The position numbers and the translations under genes were made by a program. Source: Typha latifolia (lineage: Eukaryota > Streptophyta > Magnoliopsida > Poales > Typhaceae). Taken from it: 64,000 bases of DNA. The DNA is taken from NCBI GenBank assembly GCA_019914945.1, contig CM034104.1:12512046-12576045 (forward strand). Reading direction: 5' to 3'. Below the pieces are notes generated by a model. It was not told where the DNA came from, searched no databases, and was given only the letters and a program-made list of their open reading frames with translations. Below, in pieces: positions 23,638-34,213 of this stretch. Positions within the stretch are counted from its first letter, which is position 1; each line of letters begins with the position of its first letter.

Positions 23638-24612
23638 TTAAAAACCACCACCACCTCCTCCTCCTCCTCCAAATCCTCCACCACCACCAGCACCGCCACC
23701 TGCACCACCTCCAAAGCCACCGCCACCGCCAAGTCCTCCGCCGCCTGCTCCGAATCCGCCACCGGTACCACCGCCAACGCCTCCGCCACCTCCTGCTCCA
23801 CCACCAAATCCTCCACCGGCACCTCCTCCAGCTCCTCCGCCAACACCACCGCCAAATCCGCCACCTTTGCCGCCACCGATGCCACCACCAATTCCTCCGC
23901 CTTTCCCGCCACCAAAGCCACCACCAGCACCTCCACCGGCTCCAACGCCAACGCCGCCGCCTTTGCCGCCACCGAATCCACCACCAACACCTCCACCGGC
24001 GCCACCACCTCCTCCTACCCCTCCACCAGCTCCGCCACCAATGCCACCGCCAGATCCTCCACCAACACCACCGCCAAATCCACCACCTTTTCCGCCACCC
24101 AAGCCACCACCGGCACCTCCACCAGCACCACCACCACCACCAACGCCCCCGCCAACCCCACCTCCTTTGCCACCGCCAAATCCACCACCAGCACCTGCAC
24201 CTCCACCAGCTCCACCACCAGCTCCGCCACCTACTCCACCACCAAGACCGCCGCCTTTTCCACCTCCAAATCCACCTCCAGCTCCTCCACCAGCACCACC
24301 ACCTCCACCAAGTCCACCTCCAGCACCACCACCTCCTCCAAGGCCACCACCTCCACCAAGTCCACCTCCAGCACCACCACCTCCTCCAAGGCCACCACCA
24401 ACACCACCACCTCCACCAAGTCCACCACCAAGGCCACCTCCGCCACCAAGACCACCTCCACCTCCAAATCCACCGCCGCCACCTAACCCACCTCCACCCC
24501 CAAGAAAGTTATCCTTCTCAAGCCGCCGTCCTTCGCTTAACTCCACCACCATCACCATAGCTAATACCACTATTAGCCCCATTCCCAATCCACACTTCAC
24601 AACCCTCCCCAT
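23638..24612 (-). CDS. Secreted glycine-rich structural protein
   Basis: A single-exon frame of 324 residues starting at ATG 24612. The first ~28 residues form a signal peptide (GLIVVLAMVMVVELSEG), followed by a short charged segment RRLEKDNFLG. Everything after it is glycine-rich repeats of the types GGGGGLGGG, GGGAGGG, GGGKGGG, GGFGGG and GGVGGG, with only L, F, A, V, I, K, S and T as side chains. This matches class I glycine-rich cell-wall proteins, thought to give structural strength in the apoplast. The triplet repeat also opens long proline-rich and Ser/Thr-rich frames on the opposite strand; these are by-products of GGN codons. Repeat number may be affected by assembly. Confidence 0.88.
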   Translation of the reverse strand: MGRVVKCGLGMGLIVVLAMVMVVELSEGRRLEKDNFLGGGGGLGGGGGFGGGGGLGGGGGLGGGLGGGGGVGGGLGGGGGAGGGLGGGGGLGGGGGAGGGLGGGGGAGGGAGGGFGGGKGGGLGGGVGGGAGGGAGGGAGAGGGFGGGKGGGVGGGVGGGGGAGGGAGGGLGGGKGGGFGGGVGGGSGGGIGGGAGGGVGGGGGAGGGVGGGFGGGKGGGVGVGAGGGAGGGFGGGKGGGIGGGIGGGKGGGFGGGVGGGAGGGAGGGFGGGAGGGGGVGGGTGGGFGAGGGGLGGGGGFGGGAGGGAGGGGGFGGGGGGGGGF

Positions 24613-24674
24613 CTCTTCTCACGAACAGATCTCAGTACTACTTCCTGTGCTTAAAGTCGGAGCAATACGTACTG

Positions 24675-24684
24675 TATATATAAA
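24675..24684 (-). promoter_or_regulatory. TATA box of glycine-rich protein gene
   Basis: Minus-strand TTTATATATA lies about 63 bases before the ATG at 24612, giving a predicted short 5' UTR of some 30 bases. Confidence 0.65.
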
Positions 24685-24923
24685 GCGAGAATTTAATGCA
24701 GGTAGTTGGCTCTCTTGAGACCCACTAATCCACAGGAGGAGCCAAGAAAGTCCACAGCCGCGGCTTGACTACTGCATGTTGAGTCCCTCTGGTGCGATGA
24801 CGACGGTGCCACCCCGATTTTTAATGCACGCGCAACTCTCAACCAACTTAATTTGATCTTTCCAATTTGCGTTACCATCCAGCGCGGCCCATTGGATCCA
24901 AGATTAATTTCTACGTACTCGTT

Positions 24924-24939
24924 TGCATGCATGCATGCA
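24924..24939. promoter_or_regulatory. Overlapping RY (CATGCA) elements
   Basis: TGCATGCATGCATGCA is a run of overlapping palindromic CATGCA motifs about 310 bases upstream of the glycine-rich protein ATG. RY motifs bind B3-domain factors such as ABI3/FUS3 and often drive seed expression. Function here is inferred from motif and place only. Confidence 0.4.
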
Positions 24940-26730
24940 ATATCCAAGGAGGTGGAAATATATCCTTCTGTATTTGCGACTCATAAAACGAGTGGTTAGG
25001 GAAATTGAAGAGGAGATAGAAAAAGGTAACGACATCATGATCGAGTACAGGAGAGCAGGCTAAGGTTCACTGAATGAGGAAAAGGAAAGTAATAATAGGT
25101 TTAAATTAAATTGCAGGATTAGGAAGTTAATTGGTACGTTTAAGAGCAATTAGATTTTGATAATTTGTGAGCCCATGAGATTCTCAACATATTTTGATGC
25201 TTTATCATTATTATTACTACTACTACTATTATTATTTTGATAATTTGTGAGCCCTTGTACTTGATATACTGGACATGAATCATCTCACGCAGATACACTA
25301 GGCAAAGTACTATAAAACTGCAACTAAAAACAAATCTCTTCATTTGAGTGATATATATTAAAGTTGCAACGAGATCTCATAAGTAAGTAGATAGATGATA
25401 GAAGATGGATTAATTAAGGGCATATAGGGCACACCCAAAAGATTACATTGGTAATTAAACTTGTCCCCATTACCTCACCAAACTAATTAAGACGACTCAA
25501 AATTTAATTGGTTGTTCAAGTATATTTCTTAAGTATCTCTTAAATGCATCATTCCTTTTCTACATCCTTGTCATCTTCTATGTCCGATCTGTTGCTATCC
25601 ACTTGCTCAGCACTAATGTGAGAGCACCACGAGAAAGTTACAAAAAAAATTGCAAGTTGAGTTGCATAATCTCACTAATCTGGCCACCACCAGCGATTCT
25701 AGAAAGCACGAAAATTTTTAAGGCAAATTACAGTTTATATCTATTCGTGGCTTAGTCTGATTTTAATCTACTTTTATATACTTCAAACTTAAGCACTCAA
25801 TATTATAATTTTCATTCAAAACTAACGATGATTCACTAAAGCCATATTTTCGGCTATAAATCAATTGCAAAATTCGAAGTCACAAGCTAAAATATATGAT
25901 ACCATGTTTCTTTTTCTCCATTGGAGAATAGCGTGCGCTGTCTGTTTTCTATCATAAATGTTAGACATCATGTCTTACCTAACAGAAATGAAGGTAAAAG
26001 ATGTCATAAATTGCTCTCTTGCTATTTTCTCGTCCCGTTGAATAAAGTTGCTTCTGTCCCTGATAAGATATATATACACATATCCTTGATTTGAGGATAT
26101 ATACGATCATGAGATCGACTGCACTTGCAATGTACAGTTATGAATATAAATGCTGCTTCCATAAGGATGCTGCAGTGAAGCTTCTTTATCTCTAACTCTC
26201 TATGAATGCAAGCCAGAGAGATGTGAGTTGGCTTCAAATACCAAAATGTAGCCCTAATTAAATTCCAAACATACTACTGCTGAAGTAGAGAAGTGGCACA
26301 TAGAATAGGTAATGCTTGAACAGAAATTCGATACTGTCTGTCCAACATATAGAGAGAGAAAATTACACATAACACCATTTTAACCATATTATAAATAAAG
26401 CCAGTTCTTTTTATTATTTGTAAATAAAATACTAAGCAACAGTGAGTTAAGTGCATTTATTTATATAAAAAATAGAATTGAGAGACCAGCTAAATTTATT
26501 TACTCATCCGAAGGGTGAAAGGCTCAGAAGGGCATAGAACAGGTGATCCACAGAGTCGTTGGGCCTATATGCAAGCACTGAAGAAAGACCCAAGTGGGAA
26601 TCCTACATTTAATCACTTTTCAGATGAAAAATTTAACCCTAGGATTAATCTTAAGCTTCCATAATTCTTTCCATTCTGGGCCTAAAAAAATCATAGATAG
26701 CCTTAGCACTAGGTTTACCCAGATCCTTGT

Positions 26731-26990
26731 TCAAATTCTAAGGATGAGATTATGGAAACCATTCCCGAAGCCATCTCTAATGGTCCCAAGGTCCCAGAGC
26801 CCCTTATCAAGCAAGGCAGAAACATTGAGAGACTTAGTAACCCGGGTCGGGTCAAAAAAAAAAGGTATAAAACAAAATGAATTATTAGTCACCCATGGGT
26901 CATTGGCAAGGGGTGTCATTGAGTCTAAATATTTAACAAGCACTCTAGGGAATGAAATAAAAAGTAGATTATTTTATCCACATATCGAAT
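26731..26990 (-). mobile_element. Possible LINE reverse-transcriptase tail fragment
   Basis: The minus strand reads LVKYLDSMTPLANDPWV, then a stretch with NVSALLDKGLWDLGTIRD and a final LILRI. This resembles the region after the reverse-transcriptase domain in plant LINEs (pattern DPWL ... V-LI-----W----I---F). It is short and lacks flanking domains, so only a remnant is proposed. Confidence 0.35.
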
Positions 26991-27349
26991 GATACTTTTA
27001 AATTTCTAAATATTTTTATCCCACTCATCTAATACGATATTTGAGATTTGAATCCATAAATCTTATTATATTAGGTGTTTGGATGCTATTTTAATATTTT
27101 AGGACTTAATTTATTCATTTTCAAAAAATTGATATTTTGATTTGTCTCTATGCTATATTTGGAGGCTTAATTTGGTCCTATAGTTAAGTTAACTTAATAG
27201 TCAGGTTAAATTATATTTATCTATCAAATGGTAAGATGTGGCTAGATATTTTTAAAATAGAAGGCTCTATTTGTTAATATTAAAAGAGAGTTTTATTTAT
27301 AACATCGTCAAAATATAGAGTTTTATTTGTAAATATGATACATACACAC

Positions 27350-27351
<2 letters not shown>

Positions 27352-27382
<31 letters not shown>
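27352..27382. repeat. (TA)n microsatellite
   Basis: About 15 TA dinucleotides in intergenic DNA. Confidence 0.85.
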
Positions 27383-27385
<3 letters not shown>

Positions 27386-28557
27386 TTTTCTAATCCCCAA
27401 ATTTTCATTTGAATTTATTGTCAATGTCTAAAGCAAATGCTTGGGTAACCAACCCTATAATAATGTATGCCTTCATGTCTATAATCTATATATGTTAATA
27501 GAGGTATATGGAAAAGAAAGATGGCTAGAAATACGAATAACATATTTAACAATATCAAATCGGTGTACTACGTATTTCAAGTGATAAATTCATACAAGAA
27601 CTGTAGTTCTCCATGCCTTGGTATTAATTTGAGAAAATCCTCTACCTTGATTTAGAACATTGACGCAACAAACTCAGATTAATGAGAACAACAGAAAAGG
27701 AAACACTTGTTTCCAAATATACTATGATGCACGAGTTTCATATGTCAAGTTTATTTTTTATTATTATTTTTTATCAACAGGCCACAGTCCTTGTTTTATT
27801 GAAACTTAAAAAGATTATGTCTGAAGTTTATTAGCGTTACAAAAATACAACATGAATGTTAATTGTGATATCATTAAGTTTTCATTTCTCTCTCTCATAG
27901 AACAAGCATGAATGATCAATTACGGAAAAAAAAATGGCGTGATGCAGAAGAAAAGGATGCAATTTGCAACATATACATGTGAAGGAAAGATGGCATTAAT
28001 CACATCACATGTTGGCTAATGGCTGCCATAAAATTATGTACTAATTAGATGTTTCCTAAAAATATGTACCACAATTCGCACAGTGCATCGCAATTCTGAA
28101 AATTTTACTATATTGAGTTATATAGTCAGAGAAAAAAAAAATTAAGATTCAAATTCGTATTATGAAAATAAGCTGAAAGAAAAGAAGCAAAAAAAAAAAA
28201 AAAAAATCATTCCCCTCGCTCTTGTTGTGCTACCACAAGTAAAGCCTAGTCAAGAAACACAGGGATCTCAAAGGGAAAAGGACAGAAAAGCAAACCTTTC
28301 AGTCTGACATCCTGCTTGCAGCTTTAAAAAACATCAAGCAGATATCAGGAACTAGAAATTTACATAGCAATAGGCCATATGTTACCTAACTAAGCCTCTC
28401 TGTGTGCAGCTTTCAGTGAGTCGCTAAAGCGTTCCAGTGATGTCCCTTTGGGATATTGCTCTTGCTCATCCACCTGAAGCCTCTCTGTATGCAGCCTTTT
28501 AAGCTATCATGTATCATGGTAATGATAGTGCTAATTGTCTAAGTGAGGCTAAAAGAA

Positions 28558-31500
28558 TCAGTCCTTTCTTCTTCCACCTCTCTGGGATGCAGGCAGTTCA
28601 ATCATGGTGAGGAAGAAGCATCTTTCCGACTCCCTGACATATTGGACCTCACCATCCATTGACTTAAGGATCTTCCGGCACATACTTAATCCAAGACCTT
28701 CTTGGGTCGTCCAGTGGGAATTATGAAACATGTCTTGTACGACTTCTGGAGGAAGACCCTCACCAGGGCAAGTAAACCTGCAGCATAGTACAAAGATATC
28801 ATCAGTAAATTTAACTAAAGGGCCTTAAACTTATTGTTATAACTAATGGGCGAATATCCAGCCTGCAAACTTCAAAGGTGCATCCATTATCAGATCATTC
28901 ATAACTCATAAGGTAAGAAAAGTAAGCAATATAAGAACCAAGCCACCTGCTTGCAAATTGACAAAAAAGACCAATATGAAAATAAGGGAGAGAAAAGATG
29001 CAGGGCCAGAATACATGAAAAATATGACAGGAGGGATAAGAAAGACATTGAACAAGTGTCTCTCTCTTTCCCTCGAGATTATAAGAAAATAGTCTGGCAC
29101 ATTAACAGTTAGTTTAATCTATAAATATCAGTACTAATATGCTTAAATTTACCAGTTAGGTATTGCTCAACTCTCAGAAGAAATTAGCCAAGTTAAATTA
29201 ATGAAATAGTTGTCCATATTACATTGTGTATTTATTTCTATATAAGTAGGACGCATTCATGGGAAAAATATATTCAAGCACAAGAGTAATGCACATAAAA
29301 GACGATCTAGATACCAATATTCTGATTATATGACAATAAATTAATGAAATTTCAACCTTGGAGAAACAGTTAAATTTTTCAAAGCAGAAGCATTTTCCTG
29401 CTGGGCTGCATTCTATAGCTTATAAGAGTAAAGTAGCAAACCTGAAAAGAAGTACTGTTACATTTCCAACAGAATTCTGCTTCCAATTCAGGCTAGCTTG
29501 GATTTCTACCCAACCACTTTGTGGCGGTGCACGCTGCACCATGTTCAGCAAAAATTCAGCTAAAACTTGCTGAATTCTGAACTGATCACCATATACAGAT
29601 ATATCTTTTATTTCCTCAGGAATATCCCGAATCAATTTTAAGCCTCTTTCTCTCACCAAAATCATGACTTGGCTTACAACAGCATTTATAACACGTCCAA
29701 CTAAAAAGTCACCTTTGTCAAGCACCAAGGAGCTGTTATCAAAAGATTGAGATTAGTAAATTTATAACAGTAAACAATAAGATTGCATCCAATTGAGAAA
29801 AAAACGGATGTCTATTACAAAATCTCAATTGCCAATAATATAGAAGTTTACACAGGCAGCCCTCAAGATTCATGAGGACATGAGAATGCTCAGAAACATA
29901 ATTCTGCAAAAAATGTTTGAGCTGAGATTTGAAAAAGAAAATATGGTGAAGCACTTTGCATCTCAAAAAATGGTTAGAAGAAAGACGGAGAACTATAACA
30001 TATATGTAATTATATGCAGATGTTAGAAACTGCAAGAATCAGTATTTTAACTGATCATACCCAAGTTTCATAATGATCCGCAGAGGATTGAGCAAATGAG
30101 CAATCCATGTAATCTGCAGCCACAATGTGACTATTAGTATTTGGCTTCTATAAATTTGCAAATAAAATATATTTCATTTGTCCCTGTACTACTTATCTAG
30201 GAGAACTCGTATGGGATGCCTTCTGATTGATACACTTGCCTACCTGTCTTATCTAGTTGCATATATATAGGGAAAATCCCTGTACTTCCTGCATCCTAAT
30301 AGATGCAATATGGAGGACAAAACAAAGGTCTTCAACCGGAGAAGCACGACAGGTATCAACAGGTTTATGCGTTTTATACAAAGAATAGCTGCCTTATGCG
30401 TGTAATGAAATTTCTAATGCAAAATTCTACTTTTCCTATTTACTTGTATTCTGCATATCACTGGCAGACTAAATTATAGTCAATCTTATTGAAACGCCAG
30501 GAGAAGATATCAAGTAGAATAGCTGGACAAGAACATGGAACTAAATGAATAATGATACTTGTAAAGTAAAACTTCCTAATAACTCTCAAAGGGAAGACAA
30601 CTAACCCATAGTCGACGGTTTGCAGATCAGCATCCTTTATGATTTTCAGCAGCTGCCCTTCACAAGAAGCACTTGTCTCCAGAAACTGCTTCTGATCGTC
30701 ATTTAATTCTGCCATCTCCAACAGAGAGTTCGTAAATCGGATACCACTGAGTGGATTCTTAATCTCTTGGAAAATGAAAGCCAACTTATTCATTCTTGCA
30801 TAGCATTTCTTTTCTTGTTGCCTCTGAACTTCAAGAGATTTTTGCAATTCAGGACTTGCAATCTGCACGAAGCAGAAAGCTCCAATTACTTGACCATTGA
30901 TGTCACTTGTCGTGTGCGCTGTCAATAGAGCCTGGACATGCTTGCCATTCTTGTGATAGAAGGAAAAAGGAAATTTGTTTGTTTCCTTTCCTCCTATAGC
31001 ATTGTGGAGGACGATCATGAATTTTGTGAGTGCGTCTGGACCCTTAAGTCGACAGCAACTGCCAAACACCTCTCCAACCAGAAATTTCCCAATTATTTCC
31101 TCTCTTAGCCAACCAGTAAGCTTTTCCATTGCTGGATTCCATTCTGAGCAGCAGGCATTCCCATCCGAAGAAAATATAGGGGGTATCAGAGGGTTAGGAC
31201 TGTGCACAATAGCTTTGTAATCACCTTGTATATGAATAAACTTATCCGTGACCACTTTCTGCCCTGTAACATCCTGGCCAACAAAACATACACCTACAAT
31301 GTTGTTTGTGTAATCCCTACTGGAACAGGCGTTGACTATCACAAAGATAGCATTTTTGGATCGCTGTGAGCCAAATGTCTTCAGCTTTATCTCTACACTT
31401 TTATCTTCTTCACCTGCATGAACTGAGATTGCTGAATGATCGCCAAATTAACGATGTTCCATCTGGAAATAATATGATGTTAACCAAGATTATAACTAAA

Positions 31501-33767
31501 GGATAAAAATTAAAACTAGCATAGTAAGCTTCTATCTAGCTTAGATTATCCGAGCAAATATCTATTTGGACAAGAAGATAAAAAGCTGTTCCATCTTGCT
31601 TAGATTATGCGAGCAAATATCTATATGGACAAGAAGAAAAAAAGCTGCACCCACTGAAACAATTAGAACTTCAAGCGACAATAAATAGTGCAACATATCT
31701 AATCAAATATAAGAAAGGGAAAGGAAGTTTACCTCTCAAAGCCCGGCAGAGAAGCTTGTCTACAACATCCTCGCATCCCTCATATACAAGATCATGAACC
31801 AGTGATTTGCCCGTAGCTTCCTCAAATGGGAGACCTGTCAATTCAGCGATCTTTGCATTCCAACCATTTATACGTCCATTCGAATCAACCGCAAAAATTG
31901 GTGCAGTTGCTGTCTCTATCAACCTGACCATCTCCTTTGCAACAGTTCTAAGCTCTTCTATGCCTTGCAACTCCAAATCGTCGATAGTGACCTTTGACTT
32001 ACTGGACGCCTCTGCAGCATCCCTAAAGGCGCCCCTCAAAATAAGCTGCAGTGAGTGTATTGCGTCCATCTCTGCATTTTCCCATGGCATGCTCCTACAC
32101 TTGACTACCTCGAGGAAAGCCTTAAATGAAGAGCGAGGGTGCATCCGCTGCCCATCATCCTTCTCCTCTGGATAATGCTTCGCACCACCCCATCTGATAT
32201 CTTTGGCTGTGTGTGACCTAAACCAGAACAAGTAATCTTTCGGCGTGATACAAGCCATGGCCATTCCACAGACCGCATTGCCAAGAGCTGCAGCACCTGG
32301 ATACTCAGCATCGGCCAAACTGTCGGTGGTCAGACCAGTGGAATCCCCACGGCACTCCGATAACCATCTGATGATGTCCTTAACCTGAGCTTCCGTTGGG
32401 GCAACACCGAGCGGGTAATACATCCCCTGGTAGTACAATGCGGCTCCATCACACTTCACAAGGTCCATAATACTAGGACTTTGGGTGACAATGCCGGTTA
32501 TAGAGTCACGGAGCAACATGTCACACAAAAGCGTCTGAGTCCTCAAGATGCGCTTCTCTGATAGCTGCAGAGCTAACTGCAACTCCATGTTGAGCTGAAG
32601 CCCAATTGACTGCATTAGGAATTCACAAGCACATCGCAGAGGGAAAGATATGCACCTTGGCGAGGTGTGGTGACACACCACAAGACCCCACAATTTCACT
32701 GAATTCTTCCTCCCCTCATCGTCGCTGCTGTTAATGACGACAGCCATAACAAGCGATGCGATCGATCCCATGTTTGCCATGTACTGAGGGTGGCACTCGT
32801 GGGGCGCCCGCAGTGTCGACCCAACAAGACAAAGTGGCTGCGTCAAGTTCTCATCTTGGATCACCCGAACAGGGACGGCACCGCAATCGGCGATCATCCG
32901 CACCCGGTTCTGCTTAAAAAGAAAGCGCGCAGCCTGTGGGATGTCGGCGGAAGGGTAATGAAGGCCAATGTAAGGTTCAAGATCCTGTCTTTTGCTTTCT
33001 GCGACCACCTCGCCATGCTCGTCCTCGTGGAACTTGTATACCATGACGCGGTCGTAGCCTGTGAACTCGCGGACGAGACTGACGATGGTGTCCAAGAGTA
33101 ATTGGACGTCTCCACTGGGAAGCGCCTGGAGGCGTGAGATGGCATGAAGAGCGAGCTTCTGTGACTGGACCGCGCCGGTGATGGAAAGCGCCGGGTCTTG
33201 CTTTTTCCCCGGCTCAAGGTCGATCACAATTCCGACATCGATGCGGTGGAGAATTGCGTAGAATGGCTTACCGGTTGTTCTTGAATGTAGACATAAAGGG
33301 TTGAAAAGGGTGACCTGGCGAGCGGCGAAGGCGCGCTCAAGAAGAATCGAGCTTGAATTGGTGAAGAGGCCACGCACATCGGTGCCAAGAGTGAGGGGTG
33401 GTTCGGTGTTATCATCTAGAGAGGGGACGGAGCATTGAAGCAAAACGTCGAGCATTTCAGGGGCGTTCTCGCTGAAGGCAAGGACACGGAAAGAGGACTC
33501 ATCGACGGCGAGGAGGCAACCGAAGGGCTGGATAAGGCCGCCGCGCTGGATCTTGGAGAGGAAGGCGGCGATCTGGTCCTCGGAGATGGAGGAGGACGAC
33601 GTAGCGTTGTAGATGGATTGGAAGTAGTCGAAGGATTTCCCTGCCTCGCCTGACTGCTCAAAGACGGCATGAAGACTAGCGTCGAGGCCGTATTGAGCCA
33701 CGGCCTTGCTAGTAGACTTGCAGCCTCCTGAGGAGGACTGGGATTGGTGGCGGCTACCGGAGGCCAT
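28558..33767 (-). CDS. PHYB: Phytochrome B (red/far-red photoreceptor)
   Basis: Four exons, 31733-33767, 30606-31413, 29442-29732 and 28558-28777, join in frame to 1117 residues; the exon pattern is the usual angiosperm PHY one. Domain order: short N-terminal extension, PAS (~45-160), GAF (~180-370), PHY (~380-560, with the PRSSF tongue motif HPRSSFKAF), two PAS repeats (~590-850) and a histidine-kinase-related domain (~870-1110; [12 protein letters not shown]). The bilin-attachment cysteine is Cys325. It is flanked by Glu324 and Pro327 ([10 protein letters not shown]), where PHYB proteins I know have Gly and Ala or Ser. [13 protein letters not shown] is intact. The N-terminal extension is only ~20 residues before SKAVAQY, shorter than in rice or Arabidopsis. 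The protein photoconverts in the cytosol and signals in the nucleus. The ATG context AAATGGCC is good. Confidence 0.95.
31530..31647. repeat. 59-bp tandem duplication in PHYB intron 1
   Basis: Two units (31530-31588, 31589-31647) share GCTTAGATTAT, CGAGCAAATATCTAT and GGACAAGAAGA with few differences. It lies between exons 1 and 2 of PHYB. Confidence 0.85.
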
Positions 33768-34175
33768 TTGGCGAACTGGGTCTTGGTTGGAAGGAATTGA
33801 AGGAGTGAATTGGAGGAGAAAGGTGGGATCTTGGTGATGGAATTGGAGCTCTTGGCGGTTCTTGGTTGCTGGGTGTGTGCTATTCCTGACGGTTTGGAAT
33901 GCGAGAAGAGCAATAATATGATGGAGTTAAGGAATAAGCCCGATGCTCTGATTACATACGCTTCCGAGAACTCCTTTTCCACTCATTGAGGAATTGGATT
34001 AGAGGAGAAAGGTGGGATCTTGGCGAAAGGATTGGGAGTTCTTGATGGTCAGGGAGCAGTGAGTTTGATATCTCTTCAAAGCTTCGAATTATAGAAGAAG
34101 AGGTCAAGAATTTGAGCGGAGGAATAAGAAAGAGTGGAGAGTGGAAAGAAGCAGTAGAAGAACAGCAGCAGCAGC
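33768..34175 (-). promoter_or_regulatory. PHYB 5' leader with two upstream AUGs
   Basis: If transcription starts ~30 bases after the TATA box at 34206-34213, the leader is about 400 bases. It contains an upstream ATG at 33986 opening a 19-codon ORF that stops at 33927, and within it an ATG followed immediately by TAA (33957-33952). It also has two related ~60-base blocks (33798-33858 and 33987-34047) sharing GAGGAGAAAGGTGGGATCTT, and CTT/CTG trinucleotide runs near 34160-34195. Introns in the leader cannot be excluded. Confidence 0.55.
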
Positions 34176-34205
34176 AGAAGAAGAAGAAGAAGAAGAATGG
34201 GTTTG

Positions 34206-34213
34206 ATATATAG
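34206..34213 (-). promoter_or_regulatory. Candidate PHYB TATA box
   Basis: Minus-strand CTATATAT about 440 bases before the PHYB ATG, just upstream of trinucleotide-rich leader sequence. Confidence 0.5.

Larger units (their letters stand above)
24940..28557. other. Intergenic region between glycine-rich protein and phytochrome genes
   Basis: Mostly AT-rich DNA. It includes a dispersed repeat copy near 25715-25880, a possible LINE remnant (26731-26990), a TA microsatellite (27352-27382) and A-rich runs near 28188-28206. The last few hundred bases should be the phytochrome 3' UTR. Confidence 0.5.

Noticed and set aside
23623..24486. 287-residue Ser/Thr-rich frame on the plus strand
   Set aside because: Another by-product frame of the same triplet repeat.
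23867..24718. 283-residue proline-rich protein on the plus strand
   Set aside because: It is the exact antisense of the glycine-rich repeat; the minus frame has a signal peptide and a TATA box at the right distance, the plus frame has neither.
33416..33982. 188-residue minus-strand frame overlapping the PHYB start
   Set aside because: Its first codon is GTG, not ATG; over the PHYB exon it is an out-of-frame shadow.
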